Shown piece after piece: positions 26,591 through 34,667 of a stretch of 64,000 nt of DNA (within the stretch, counting starts at the first letter, position 1; each line of letters starts with the position of its first letter). Both the position numbers and the translations under genes were made by a program. Under the pieces are notes generated by a model. It was not told where the DNA came from, made no database searches, and saw only the letters and a program-made list of their open reading frames with translations. The DNA comes from SMWD01 sp964629475 (GTDB lineage Bacteria > Pseudomonadota > Gammaproteobacteria > Steroidobacterales > GCA-2729495): positions 61,962 through 125,961 of the forward strand of contig CAZVQW010000006.1 in assembly GCA_964629475.1 (NCBI GenBank), read 5' to 3'.

Positions 26591-26896
26591 ATGAACAACA
26601 GAAAGGAAAGCCGCAACCGGCGTCCCGTTCGTTTGCCCACCGCACTGCTCGCGCTGGCGTTATTCGCCGGCTCTGCATCGGTTGGGCACACTGGGGAGCC
26701 ATCGTCGCTTGTAATAACGGCAGAACGGCCGGAATACACAGATTTCAGCGCGAGTATTCGTGATGAATTGCACAAAGGCACAGAAATCGCCGTCTGGATG
26801 ACCCGCATCAGTGTAGGTACCGATCTTGGCATGAAACTCAGCCAACCCAGTCAGACGTATCGACTGGCGGCAATCGACCAGAACAAACGCGGCTGA
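26591..26896 (+). CDS. small exported protein under sigma-54 control, unknown function
   Basis: The product has 101 residues. A basic N-terminus (NNRKESRNRRPVR) and a hydrophobic core (LPTALLALALFAGSASVG) form a signal peptide. The mature part is about 65 residues, with no cysteines (SSLVITAERPEYTDFSASIR, then IAVWMTRISVGTDLGMKL). ATG 26591 is preceded by GGTGAG at the right distance. I recognise no family. Its sigma-54 promoter, the palindromes upstream and the divergent activator suggest a specifically induced one-gene output. An intrinsic terminator follows at 27048-27089. Confidence 0.75.
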   Translation: MNNRKESRNRRPVRLPTALLALALFAGSASVGHTGEPSSLVITAERPEYTDFSASIRDELHKGTEIAVWMTRISVGTDLGMKLSQPSQTYRLAAIDQNKRG

Positions 26897-27047
26897 TAAC
26901 CGCACACGGTTCGAGTCGCCTGACAATCCTCCCCGGCGACATGAACCAAATCAGATGACGCCAGCCGTCATCAACCGGCAGCCCTCCCCCCTTAAGGGCC
27001 TGCCATGCAAACGGGGCCCTTACCCCCCTTAGGATCCCGCAATGCAA

Positions 27048-27089
27048 GGGGGCCGACATGATCAACGATCGTGCCGGCCCCCGTTTTTT
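27048..27089 (+). terminator. intrinsic terminator downstream of the sigma-54-controlled gene
   Basis: GGGGGCCG (27048-27055) pairs with CGGCCCCC (27075-27082). The stem extends through CATGATC/GATCGTG with one mismatch and an AAC loop. TTTTTT follows at 27084-27089. It ends transcripts from the small exported-protein gene and leaves a 150-base 3' region with further short GC-rich hairpins. Confidence 0.85.
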
Positions 27090-27120
27090 ATGCGACAGGA
27101 AGACGTGCCTGCGGCGCAGG

Positions 27121-28176
27121 CTAGCGCCAGATATTCTGCAGTGACTGCAACGCCTCGTCACCGGGACACAGCTTGGAATGCTCTATCCTGGAAAGCGGCT
27201 CATGCACGATATTGCTCAGGTCGTGCATTTCCTTGAGGCTATCGTCGTAGTACAGCAACCCGGTAATGACTTCACCGGCCTGCTGGTGCTTTTCGAGATA
27301 ACTGTAGATAGAGGCCCGATCGGTCGGATCGTAATCGCGTTCAACCTTGCGCAACACAATCTGGCTATGGTCATGCAATGTAACCGTCATCGCCTCACCG
27401 TCCTGATACTGCGCCTTGATGTCTTCGGAAGGCGGCACGTAGTCGGCGTGAATTGCCGGGTGGAAATGCTGGCGAGTATATTTGTAGCTCTTAGTAGAGC
27501 CTTCGTGATCATTAAACGTTACGCACGGTGAAATGACATCGATGACGGCAAAGCCCTTATAGCCCAGTGCCGCCTTGATCAGCGGCACCAGTTGCTCCTT
27601 GTCTCCGGAAAAGCTTCTGGCGACAAACCCGGCACCCATCGAGATGGCCATGCGGCATGGGTCGATCGGTGGCTGCTGATTCTCGGCACCCTTTTTCGCG
27701 GTGCTGCCGAGATCGGCGGATGCCGAGAACTGACCTTTTGTCAGGCCATAGACACCATTGTTCTCGATGACATACAGCATGTTCAGATTACGGCGCATCG
27801 CATGACAGAACTGGCCGAGGCCGATAGACAGCGTATCGCCGTCGCCGGATACGCCAAGATAGTGCAGGTCGTGGTTCGCAGCGTTGGCGCCGCAGGCGAC
27901 CGATGGCATGCGCCCGTGCACGGAATTGAAGCCGTGTGACTGTTTGGCGAAATAGGCCGGCGTCTTCGACGAACAGCCGATGCCGCTGAACTTCGCCATA
28001 CGGTGCGGAGGAATACTCAGCTCGAATGCAGCTTGCACGATTGCACCGGTCACCGAATCGTGACCACAACCGGCGCACAGCGTCGACATACCGCCCTCGT
28101 AATCGCGCACGGTCAGGCCCAGGTTATTTCTCGGGCTCTGCGGATGCATGACCTTAGGTTTGACGATATAGCTCAT
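27121..28176 (-). CDS. korB: 2-oxoacid:ferredoxin oxidoreductase, beta subunit
   Basis: KorB binds thiamine diphosphate and, with KorA, interconverts 2-oxoglutarate (or a related 2-oxoacid) with acyl-CoA, CO2 and reduced ferredoxin. The 351-residue protein has the cluster-associated CAGCGHD motif and the thiamine-Mg motif GDGDTLSIGLGQF....ENNGVYGLTKGQ. ATG 28176 overlaps the korA stop as ATGA, so translation is coupled. Choice of 2-oxoglutarate over pyruvate is from subunit architecture and is only probable. Confidence 0.9.
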   Translation of the reverse strand: MSYIVKPKVMHPQSPRNNLGLTVRDYEGGMSTLCAGCGHDSVTGAIVQAAFELSIPPHRMAKFSGIGCSSKTPAYFAKQSHGFNSVHGRMPSVACGANAANHDLHYLGVSGDGDTLSIGLGQFCHAMRRNLNMLYVIENNGVYGLTKGQFSASADLGSTAKKGAENQQPPIDPCRMAISMGAGFVARSFSGDKEQLVPLIKAALGYKGFAVIDVISPCVTFNDHEGSTKSYKYTRQHFHPAIHADYVPPSEDIKAQYQDGEAMTVTLHDHSQIVLRKVERDYDPTDRASIYSYLEKHQQAGEVITGLLYYDDSLKEMHDLSNIVHEPLSRIEHSKLCPGDEALQSLQNIWR

Positions 28177-29984
28177 GCCGCTACCCCCTTGGCCTGATCC
28201 TGACAAATCGATTCGAAAATACCTTCGCATTCGATCGGTTGCCCATCGTATAACAGCAGCGGTATCAGTTTCGCTGCATCGACGTCGGTCTCGAGCAACA
28301 ACAGACTGCGCAACTGGCCATCGCGATTCTGCTCGACGACATAAATCCTGTCGTGTGCATCGAGAAATTCCTGTACGCGGTCGGTGAACGGAAACGCCTT
28401 GACGCGCATGTAATTCACGCCGATGCCCGCTTCGATCAAATGATCGCGAGCCTCGATAACGGCACCGTCACAACTGCCGATCGAGATGATGCCAACCTTG
28501 TATTTATCCGAGTAATCGACCACCGGCTCGGGAACATACTGCTTGGCCGTTTCCCATTTGCGCCGCAGGCGATCGACGACTTCCAGGTACTCATTCGAGT
28601 CCTCGGTATACGCACCGTACATATTGTGACCCGAACCGCGTGTGAAATACGCGCCCTTCGGATGCTCTCCCGGCAACGTCCGGTAGGTAATCGTGTCGCC
28701 GTCGACATCCAGATAGCGATGAAACGACTCCATCTTCTCGACTGCATCGGCATCGAGCACCTTGCCGCGATCGGGACGGTAGCTGTCGTCCCATTTCAGT
28801 TCCGGGATCATCCAGTCGTTCATGCCGATATCGAGATCCGTCAGCATAATGACAGGCGTCTGCAACCGCTCGGCGAGATCGAAAGCATCCACGGCGAGAT
28901 AGAAACATTCTTCCGGGGTCGACGGGAACAGCAGGACATGGCGTGTATCGCCGTGCGATGCATAAGCGCAGGACATGATGTCCGCCTGCTGCGTACGTGT
29001 CGGCATGCCCGTCGACGGACCGCAGCGCTGTACATTGATGAGCACGGCCGGTATCTCGGTAAAATAACCGTAGCCGAGCAGCTCACTCATCAGTGAAATA
29101 CCGGGACCACTCGTCGGCGTAAACGCGCGCGCACCGTTCCAGCCGGCGCCGAGCACCATGCCCATCGCGGACAACTCGTCTTCGGCCTGAATAATGCAGT
29201 ATTTGGCACGGCCTGTTTCATCATCTTTTCTAAAACGTTCACAAAAACTCGTAAACGCATCCATGACCGATGTCGATGGCGTGATCGGATACCACGCACC
29301 AACCGTCGCACCGGCATACACCGCACCGAGTGCCGCCGCGGTGTTGCCGTCCATCATGATGTGACGGCTGGTTTTATCCATCCGCTCCGCCTTGAACGGC
29401 AGGGGGCAGTCAAAGTGTTCTTTGGTGTAGTCGTAGCCGAGCCGGAACGCGGTGTGATTAGCCTCCAGCAAGCTGGCTTTTTTAGCGAAAGTTTTGTCGA
29501 GTGACGCCTTGATGACATCAAGATCAATATCCAGCAGTGCGGCGGCGACACCGACATAGGCAATATTCTTCATCAACACCCGCGAACGGGCCGTCTTGAA
29601 CTGCTGGTTGCACATCCTCGCGAGCGGAATGCCGATGATCGTCACATCGTCGCGGTGCAACAGCTTGTGACGCGGCCATGTCGAGTCGTAAATCAAATAA
29701 CCACCGGGCACGACATCGCCGAGATCTTTCTCGTAAGTCTGGGCGTTCATGGCAATCAGGATATCGATGCGCCCGGAGCGGGCCATGTAACCCTCACCGC
29801 TAATTCGAATGTCATACCAGGCCGGCAGACCCTGAATATTGGACGGGAAGTAATTCTTGCCAACGACCGGAATACCCATGCGGAAAAAAGACTTCATCAA
29901 CAGCGCATTGGCGCTGGCCGATCCCGTGCCGTTCGTGTTTGCTACACGAATCGTAAAATCGTTATTTTTTGGTCCCGTACTCAT
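28173..29984 (-). CDS. korA: 2-oxoacid:ferredoxin oxidoreductase, alpha subunit (gamma-alpha fusion)
   Basis: The 603-residue KorA has the gamma domain first (TIRVANTNGTGSASANALLM, about 10-190) fused to the alpha pyrimidine-binding domain (from about 215: GNTAAALGAVYAGATVGAWYPITPSTS). This is the standard fused form. The start at ATG 29984 (MSTGPKNND) is 8 bases after the flavoprotein stop; a longer frame upstream is only read-through. The CoA/thiamine region includes TSGPGISLMSELLGYGYFTEIP. It forms an operon with the flavoprotein and korB. Confidence 0.92.
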   Translation of the reverse strand: MSTGPKNNDFTIRVANTNGTGSASANALLMKSFFRMGIPVVGKNYFPSNIQGLPAWYDIRISGEGYMARSGRIDILIAMNAQTYEKDLGDVVPGGYLIYDSTWPRHKLLHRDDVTIIGIPLARMCNQQFKTARSRVLMKNIAYVGVAAALLDIDLDVIKASLDKTFAKKASLLEANHTAFRLGYDYTKEHFDCPLPFKAERMDKTSRHIMMDGNTAAALGAVYAGATVGAWYPITPSTSVMDAFTSFCERFRKDDETGRAKYCIIQAEDELSAMGMVLGAGWNGARAFTPTSGPGISLMSELLGYGYFTEIPAVLINVQRCGPSTGMPTRTQQADIMSCAYASHGDTRHVLLFPSTPEECFYLAVDAFDLAERLQTPVIMLTDLDIGMNDWMIPELKWDDSYRPDRGKVLDADAVEKMESFHRYLDVDGDTITYRTLPGEHPKGAYFTRGSGHNMYGAYTEDSNEYLEVVDRLRRKWETAKQYVPEPVVDYSDKYKVGIISIGSCDGAVIEARDHLIEAGIGVNYMRVKAFPFTDRVQEFLDAHDRIYVVEQNRDGQLRSLLLLETDVDAAKLIPLLLYDGQPIECEGIFESICQDQAKGVAA

Positions 29985-29992
29985 ATCAGAGT

Positions 29993-31822
29993 TCACAATA
30001 TCCCCGAATCCCATATCTTGGCGGCAATCTTTTCCGGTTCGGGCGCCTTGTCTTCGTCTATCGCATACGGCACGGCCAGCGTGAATTTCTGCATGTCCCA
30101 GGCTGCCGTCGGACAACGCTCGGCGCAAAGACCGCAATGCACGCACAGATCCTCATCCTTGACCATGACTCTGAATGTGTGCGGTAAAGGAGTCGAGACG
30201 TATAGATCCTGCTCCAGGTTCTCGGCCGGTGATCTCAGTCGTGTTCGCAGGTCGTCTTCATCGCCGTTGTGGGTGATCGTCAGGCACTGAACCGGGCAGA
30301 CATCCAGGCAGGCATCGCATTCGATACATAACTCTGTCGAAAACACGGTCTGCAGATCGCAATTGAGACAACGCTCGACTTCCCGCGCAGCCCGCTCCGC
30401 ATCAAAACCGAGTTCAACCTCGAAATCGAGCTTCTTGAAGCGCTCCTTCAGGCTCATGTGCGGTACGAGCGTTCGCTCATGGCCGTCATAATCATTGCTG
30501 TATGACCACTCGTGCATACCCATCTTCGCACTGGACAGGTGCATCCCGTCCTTGAGTCGGTTGCCGACCACCTCACCGTGGCAGCGTTTGTGAATGGAGA
30601 TCGCGGCCTGGTGACCGTGCTCGACGGCCCAGATGATGTTCTTCGGACCGAATGCGGCGTCGCCACCGAAGAAGACACCTTCGTGACCCGACTCGTAGGT
30701 CACCGGGTCGACGACCGGCACTTCCCACTTGTCGAATTCGATACCGAGATCGCGCTCGATCCACGGAAATGCGTTGTCCTGACCAATTGCCAGCACGACA
30801 TCGTCACACGGCACAATAGTCTCGCCGGTCACGCGCTGTTCCTTGATACGACCCTTGTCGTCGATGTCGTATTCCATGAGTTCGAACTTCATGCCGACAA
30901 GCTTGCCATCTTCGATGACGAACTCCTTCGGCGAATGATTGACGACGATCTCGACGTTCTCTTCCTCGGCGTCTTCGAGTTCCCAGTCCGAAGCCTTGAA
31001 GAATTCGCGCGGCTTGCGTGCCATGACCTTGACGCTCTGTGCGCCGAGCCGCAGCGAGCTGCGGCAGCAATCCATCGCGGTATTGCCGACGCCGATGATC
31101 AGTACGTTCTCGCCGACGCTGTCGGTGTGCTCAAAAGCGATTGACTCGAGCCAGTCGATACCGATATGGATCCGGTCGGAGTCATAGCGGCCCGGAATCT
31201 CCAGGTTCTTGCCTTTCGGCGCACCGCTGCCGACGAATACGGCGTCATACCCTTCTTCGAGCAGGGCGGCCAGGCTCTCAACCTTGGTCCCGAGGCGCAG
31301 GTCGACGCCCATGTCGACGATGTTCGCAATTTCCTCATCGAGCACCTCGGCCGGCAACCGGAACGACGGAATATTGGTCCGCATCAGCCCGCCTGGTGTT
31401 TCCTGAGCCTCGTAGATCACGACCTCGTAACCGAGCGGCATCAGATCATTGGCGACCGCGAGCGATGCGCAACCGGCGCCGACCATCGCGACACGCTTGC
31501 CGTTCTTCTGTTCCGGAATAACCGGCAGCCGATCTTTGATGTCGTCGCGCAGATCTGCCGCGACGCGCTTTAAGCGACAAATCGCGACCGGCTCCTCATC
31601 GAGGCGTCCACGCCGGCAAGCCGGCTCGCACGGACGATCGCAGACCCGGCCGAGAATGCCCGGGAACACGTTCGTGCGCCGATTCATCATATAGGCGTCC
31701 GAGAAACGCCCCTGGGCGATCAGACGAATGTAACCGGGTACGTCGGTATGCGCCGGACAGCCTTTCTGGCAATCTACGACCTTATGGAAGTAATCCGGAT
31801 TGGTAATATCCGTGGGTTGCAT
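29993..31822 (-). CDS. GltD-like Fe-S flavoprotein with two C-terminal 4Fe-4S clusters
   Basis: The 609-residue protein starts like the small subunit of glutamate synthase: cysteines in CQKGCPAHTDVPGY and CDRPCEPACRRG bind Fe-S. FAD and NAD(P)H Rossmann motifs (VAMVGAGCASLAVANDL; LIIGVGNTAMDCCRSS; GGDAAFGPKNI) follow. The C-terminus adds a ferredoxin domain with two cluster motifs (CIECDACLDVCPVQC; CVHCGLCAERCP). Lying first in an operon with korAB, it probably moves electrons between NAD(P)H and the ferredoxin used by KorAB, not glutamate synthesis. No gltB is present. Confidence 0.88.
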   Translation of the reverse strand: MQPTDITNPDYFHKVVDCQKGCPAHTDVPGYIRLIAQGRFSDAYMMNRRTNVFPGILGRVCDRPCEPACRRGRLDEEPVAICRLKRVAADLRDDIKDRLPVIPEQKNGKRVAMVGAGCASLAVANDLMPLGYEVVIYEAQETPGGLMRTNIPSFRLPAEVLDEEIANIVDMGVDLRLGTKVESLAALLEEGYDAVFVGSGAPKGKNLEIPGRYDSDRIHIGIDWLESIAFEHTDSVGENVLIIGVGNTAMDCCRSSLRLGAQSVKVMARKPREFFKASDWELEDAEEENVEIVVNHSPKEFVIEDGKLVGMKFELMEYDIDDKGRIKEQRVTGETIVPCDDVVLAIGQDNAFPWIERDLGIEFDKWEVPVVDPVTYESGHEGVFFGGDAAFGPKNIIWAVEHGHQAAISIHKRCHGEVVGNRLKDGMHLSSAKMGMHEWSYSNDYDGHERTLVPHMSLKERFKKLDFEVELGFDAERAAREVERCLNCDLQTVFSTELCIECDACLDVCPVQCLTITHNGDEDDLRTRLRSPAENLEQDLYVSTPLPHTFRVMVKDEDLCVHCGLCAERCPTAAWDMQKFTLAVPYAIDEDKAPEPEKIAAKIWDSGIL

Positions 31823-31913
31823 GTGTATATGCTGAGCGCTGGCGCGTAATTTGTTGCTGTACGGTATTGTACCGGCTGAGTGTGGACCGGACCCGGCTGC
31901 AGAAAAAGACGCG

Positions 31914-31940
31914 ATTATACCTATGTGACGCCTGAAATAA
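31914..31940 (-). promoter_or_regulatory. candidate sigma-70 promoter of the flavoprotein-korAB operon
   Basis: A perfect -10 TATAAT lies at 31914-31919 on the minus strand, about 95 bases before the flavoprotein start. The -35 side is weak (TTTATT at 16-base spacing). The call rests mainly on the -10 and on its place before the operon. Confidence 0.45.
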
Positions 31941-32058
31941 ATCACTAGAGTGCTCAAGAGCGCTCGGCCGGCTGGCCGGGCACGACCCGCGCTGCAGCCG
32001 CCGGATACCCCTGACCGGCCCGCGACGCACTTGCAACAGACCCTGAAGAGGAAAATTC

Positions 32059-33132
32059 ATGTCTACCGGATCGACAAACCCATTGGAACGCTACACGGCC
32101 CTGGCTCTGCAATTTCGCACCGACTGCGTCAACGCATGCCCGGACCGGGCCTCAGCCCGAGCCAGAATCATCGAAAATATCGAGCGGGCCGGCCATTCCA
32201 TCGCGTCCAGCAAGCAGTTCATCGCGCTTTACGGCGGTGAAGTGCCCCGCCTCGTCGTCATGCCCGAGTATTTCCTGACCGGCTTCCCGATGGGCGACAC
32301 GATCGACGGCTGGCGTGACAAGGCGGCGCTCGAGATCGACGGCCCCGAATACGAGGCGCTGGCCGCCATCGCCTCGAACCACGATGTCTACGTGGCCGGC
32401 AATGCATACGAGGTCGACCCGCATTTCCCGGAGCTGTATTTCCAGTGCTGTTTCGTCATTTCGCCGGCCGGTGACACGGTCCTGCGCTACCGCCGGCTGA
32501 TCTCGCTGAGCGCACCGAGCCCCTACGATGTCTGGGACGCCTATGTCGATCGCTACGGCCTCGACGGCGTATTCCCGGTCGCCGACACGCCGATCGGCCG
32601 GCTGGCCGCGATCGCCTCGGAAGAAATCCTGTACCCTGAAATTGCCCGCTGCCACGCCATGCGCGGCGCTGAAGTCTTTATCCATCCAACCAGCGAGGCC
32701 GGCAGCCCGAGCGTTGCGACCAAGGAAATCACTCGTCGGGCACGTGCGATCGAAAACATCGCCTACGTCGTCTCAGCCAATTCAGCCGGCCTGACCGGTA
32801 CGCCGCTGCCGGCCGAATCGACAACCGGCATGACTAAAATCGTCGATTTCGAGGGCAACATCCTGGCCGAGGCAATGCCCGGCGGCGAATCGATGATCGC
32901 GAATGCAACGATCGATCTCAGTGCATTACGCGCCCGTCGGCAAAAGGCCGGCATGACAAACCTGCTGTCACGCCAACCGTTTCAGGCTTATGCCGACAGC
33001 TACACGCAGACCGTGTTCCGTGAGCGCAATCACCTGCTCGACGGTGGCGCTGTAAGGATGCCTGTGCGCGGCGAGTTCGGGCGGTGGTTGCGGGAGGATA
33101 TTGCGCGGCTGACGAAAGAGGGTTTGATCTGA
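32059..33132 (+). CDS. nitrilase-superfamily protein lacking catalytic Lys and Cys
   Basis: The 357-residue product has the carbon-nitrogen hydrolase fold. The catalytic Glu is present in VVMPEYFLTG. At the Lys site the usual YRK reads RYRRLIS. At the nucleophile site the usual C..D..FPE reads ASEEILYPE, with Ser exactly where Cys should be, six residues before the PE. So it is probably not an ordinary amidase or nitrilase and may bind a ligand or use different chemistry. The start is ATG 32059 with GAGGAAAA upstream. It converges on pyrC, with a REP palindrome between. Confidence 0.8.
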   Translation: MSTGSTNPLERYTALALQFRTDCVNACPDRASARARIIENIERAGHSIASSKQFIALYGGEVPRLVVMPEYFLTGFPMGDTIDGWRDKAALEIDGPEYEALAAIASNHDVYVAGNAYEVDPHFPELYFQCCFVISPAGDTVLRYRRLISLSAPSPYDVWDAYVDRYGLDGVFPVADTPIGRLAAIASEEILYPEIARCHAMRGAEVFIHPTSEAGSPSVATKEITRRARAIENIAYVVSANSAGLTGTPLPAESTTGMTKIVDFEGNILAEAMPGGESMIANATIDLSALRARRQKAGMTNLLSRQPFQAYADSYTQTVFRERNHLLDGGAVRMPVRGEFGRWLREDIARLTKEGLI

Positions 33133-33158
33133 CGGGGTTGTCCCTTCATCGATCTATC

Positions 33159-33225
33159 GTAGGAGCGGCTTCCAGCCGCGATTAATATACCGCTGAAGGG
33201 AATCGCGGCTGGAAGCCGCTCCTAC
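33159..33225. repeat. REP-type palindrome, copy 2, overlapping the pyrC stop
   Basis: The 25-base arms at 33159-33183 and 33201-33225 are perfectly complementary, share the core GGAGCGGCTTCCAGCCGCGA and flank a 17-base spacer. The right arm contains the TAG stop codon of pyrC (33222-33224 on the minus strand). Confidence 0.9.
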
Positions 33226-34583
33226 GCTGGACGTCGGTCGCGGGCAGAATTACAGACGAGACGCTGGCCGGCAATGGCATCGGTCATGACGCCGTCGCGA
33301 CAGGCGATTACACCATTGACAAGTGTCGCGGCGATCGACGAACGGAACCGGTAGCCTTCGAACGGCGACCAACCGCACTTATATAAGATGTTATCCGGCG
33401 ACACGACAGTCTCCCCGTCGAGGTCAACCAGCACGAGGTCGGCCTTATACCCCTCACGGATATAGCCGCGCTCGGCAACACCGAACAGCTCGGCCACAGC
33501 ATGGCTGGATTTAGTGACGACGAGTTCGAGTGGGAAACGTCCATCGTGCACATGCTCGAGCAGGCTCAGCAATGCGTGCTGAACAAGGGGCAACCCTGCC
33601 GGTGCATTAAAATAAGTATCGGCCTTTTCCTCGGCCAGGTGCGGCGCATGATCGGTCGCGACCACATCGATACGCCCGGTGGCCAAACCGTTAAGCAGCG
33701 CCTCGCGATCGGCCGCGGTCTTGATCGCCGGATTGCACTTGATCTGCGCACCCAGATCCGCATAACGCGACTCATCGAAAAACAGGTGGTGCACGCAGAC
33801 TTCCGCCGTGATCGACTTGCCGGCGAGCGGGCCGGGCGCAAACTGTTCGAGTTCGCGACCGGTCGTCAGGTGCAACACATGCAACCGTGCATCGTGTCGC
33901 TGCGCGAGTTCGATCGCCAGCGACGATGAGGCATAGCAGGCCTCGGCCGAGCGTATTGCCGGATGCTCCGCCATTGGTACGTTTTCGCCGTATTTCTCCC
34001 GCATCGCCTGCTCGTTTGCCGCGATCATCGGCGAATCCTCGCAGTGTGTTGCGATCAGCAGCGGAGACTCGGCGAACACACTGTCGAGTGCCTGTGGATC
34101 GTTGACCAGCATGTTGCCGGTCGAAGCGCCCATGAACATCTTGACGCCGCATGCATCGGCCGGCTCGAGGCGGCGAATTTCATCGATATTGTCGTTTGTC
34201 GCGCCGAGGTAGAAGGCGAAATTGGCCCGCGAACGGCCGGTGGCCCGCTCATATTTATCGGCAAGTGCACGCCGGTTTGTCGTCGGCGGCTTGACGTTCG
34301 GCATCTCCATGAAACTGGTAATACCGCCCGCGACGGCCGCGGCCGATTCGGTTGCGATATCACCCTTGGCCGTCAGCCCCGGTTCCCGGAAATGCACCTG
34401 GTCGTCGATCAGGCCCGGCAGCAGGTGCAGCCCGCCGGCATCGACGATCTCGTCCGCCTCGTCCGCGGCGATACCGGATCCGATCCGCTCGATACGCCCG
34501 GCGCGAATCAGTACGTCGCCGTCGATCGTGCGACCTTCGTTGACGATGCGCGCATCTTTAATTAACAAAGAGTGATCGGTCAT
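33222..34583 (-). CDS. pyrC: dihydroorotase, multi-domain-type (class I)
   Basis: Dihydroorotase closes carbamoyl-aspartate to dihydroorotate in pyrimidine synthesis. The 453-residue protein has PGLIDDQVHFREPG at the metal site, the carboxylated-lysine region CGVKMFMGASTG, and metal or substrate residues in THCEDSP, VLHLTTGRE and ATDHAPH. The first His of the usual HxH is Gln here (DDQVHF). I recall the same variant in a bacterial subgroup of active dihydroorotases, so function is still likely. The stop codon lies inside a REP arm. It is not linked to other pyr genes here. Confidence 0.9.
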   Translation of the reverse strand: MTDHSLLIKDARIVNEGRTIDGDVLIRAGRIERIGSGIAADEADEIVDAGGLHLLPGLIDDQVHFREPGLTAKGDIATESAAAVAGGITSFMEMPNVKPPTTNRRALADKYERATGRSRANFAFYLGATNDNIDEIRRLEPADACGVKMFMGASTGNMLVNDPQALDSVFAESPLLIATHCEDSPMIAANEQAMREKYGENVPMAEHPAIRSAEACYASSSLAIELAQRHDARLHVLHLTTGRELEQFAPGPLAGKSITAEVCVHHLFFDESRYADLGAQIKCNPAIKTAADREALLNGLATGRIDVVATDHAPHLAEEKADTYFNAPAGLPLVQHALLSLLEHVHDGRFPLELVVTKSSHAVAELFGVAERGYIREGYKADLVLVDLDGETVVSPDNILYKCGWSPFEGYRFRSSIAATLVNGVIACRDGVMTDAIAGQRLVCNSARDRRPA

Positions 34584-34667
34584 GAGACGAAAGACTGTCG
34601 CAAGGAGATCGGGTCAGTATACTAGCTCCCGGTCCGCAATTGGCATGGATAACGGAGATCAGATCGC

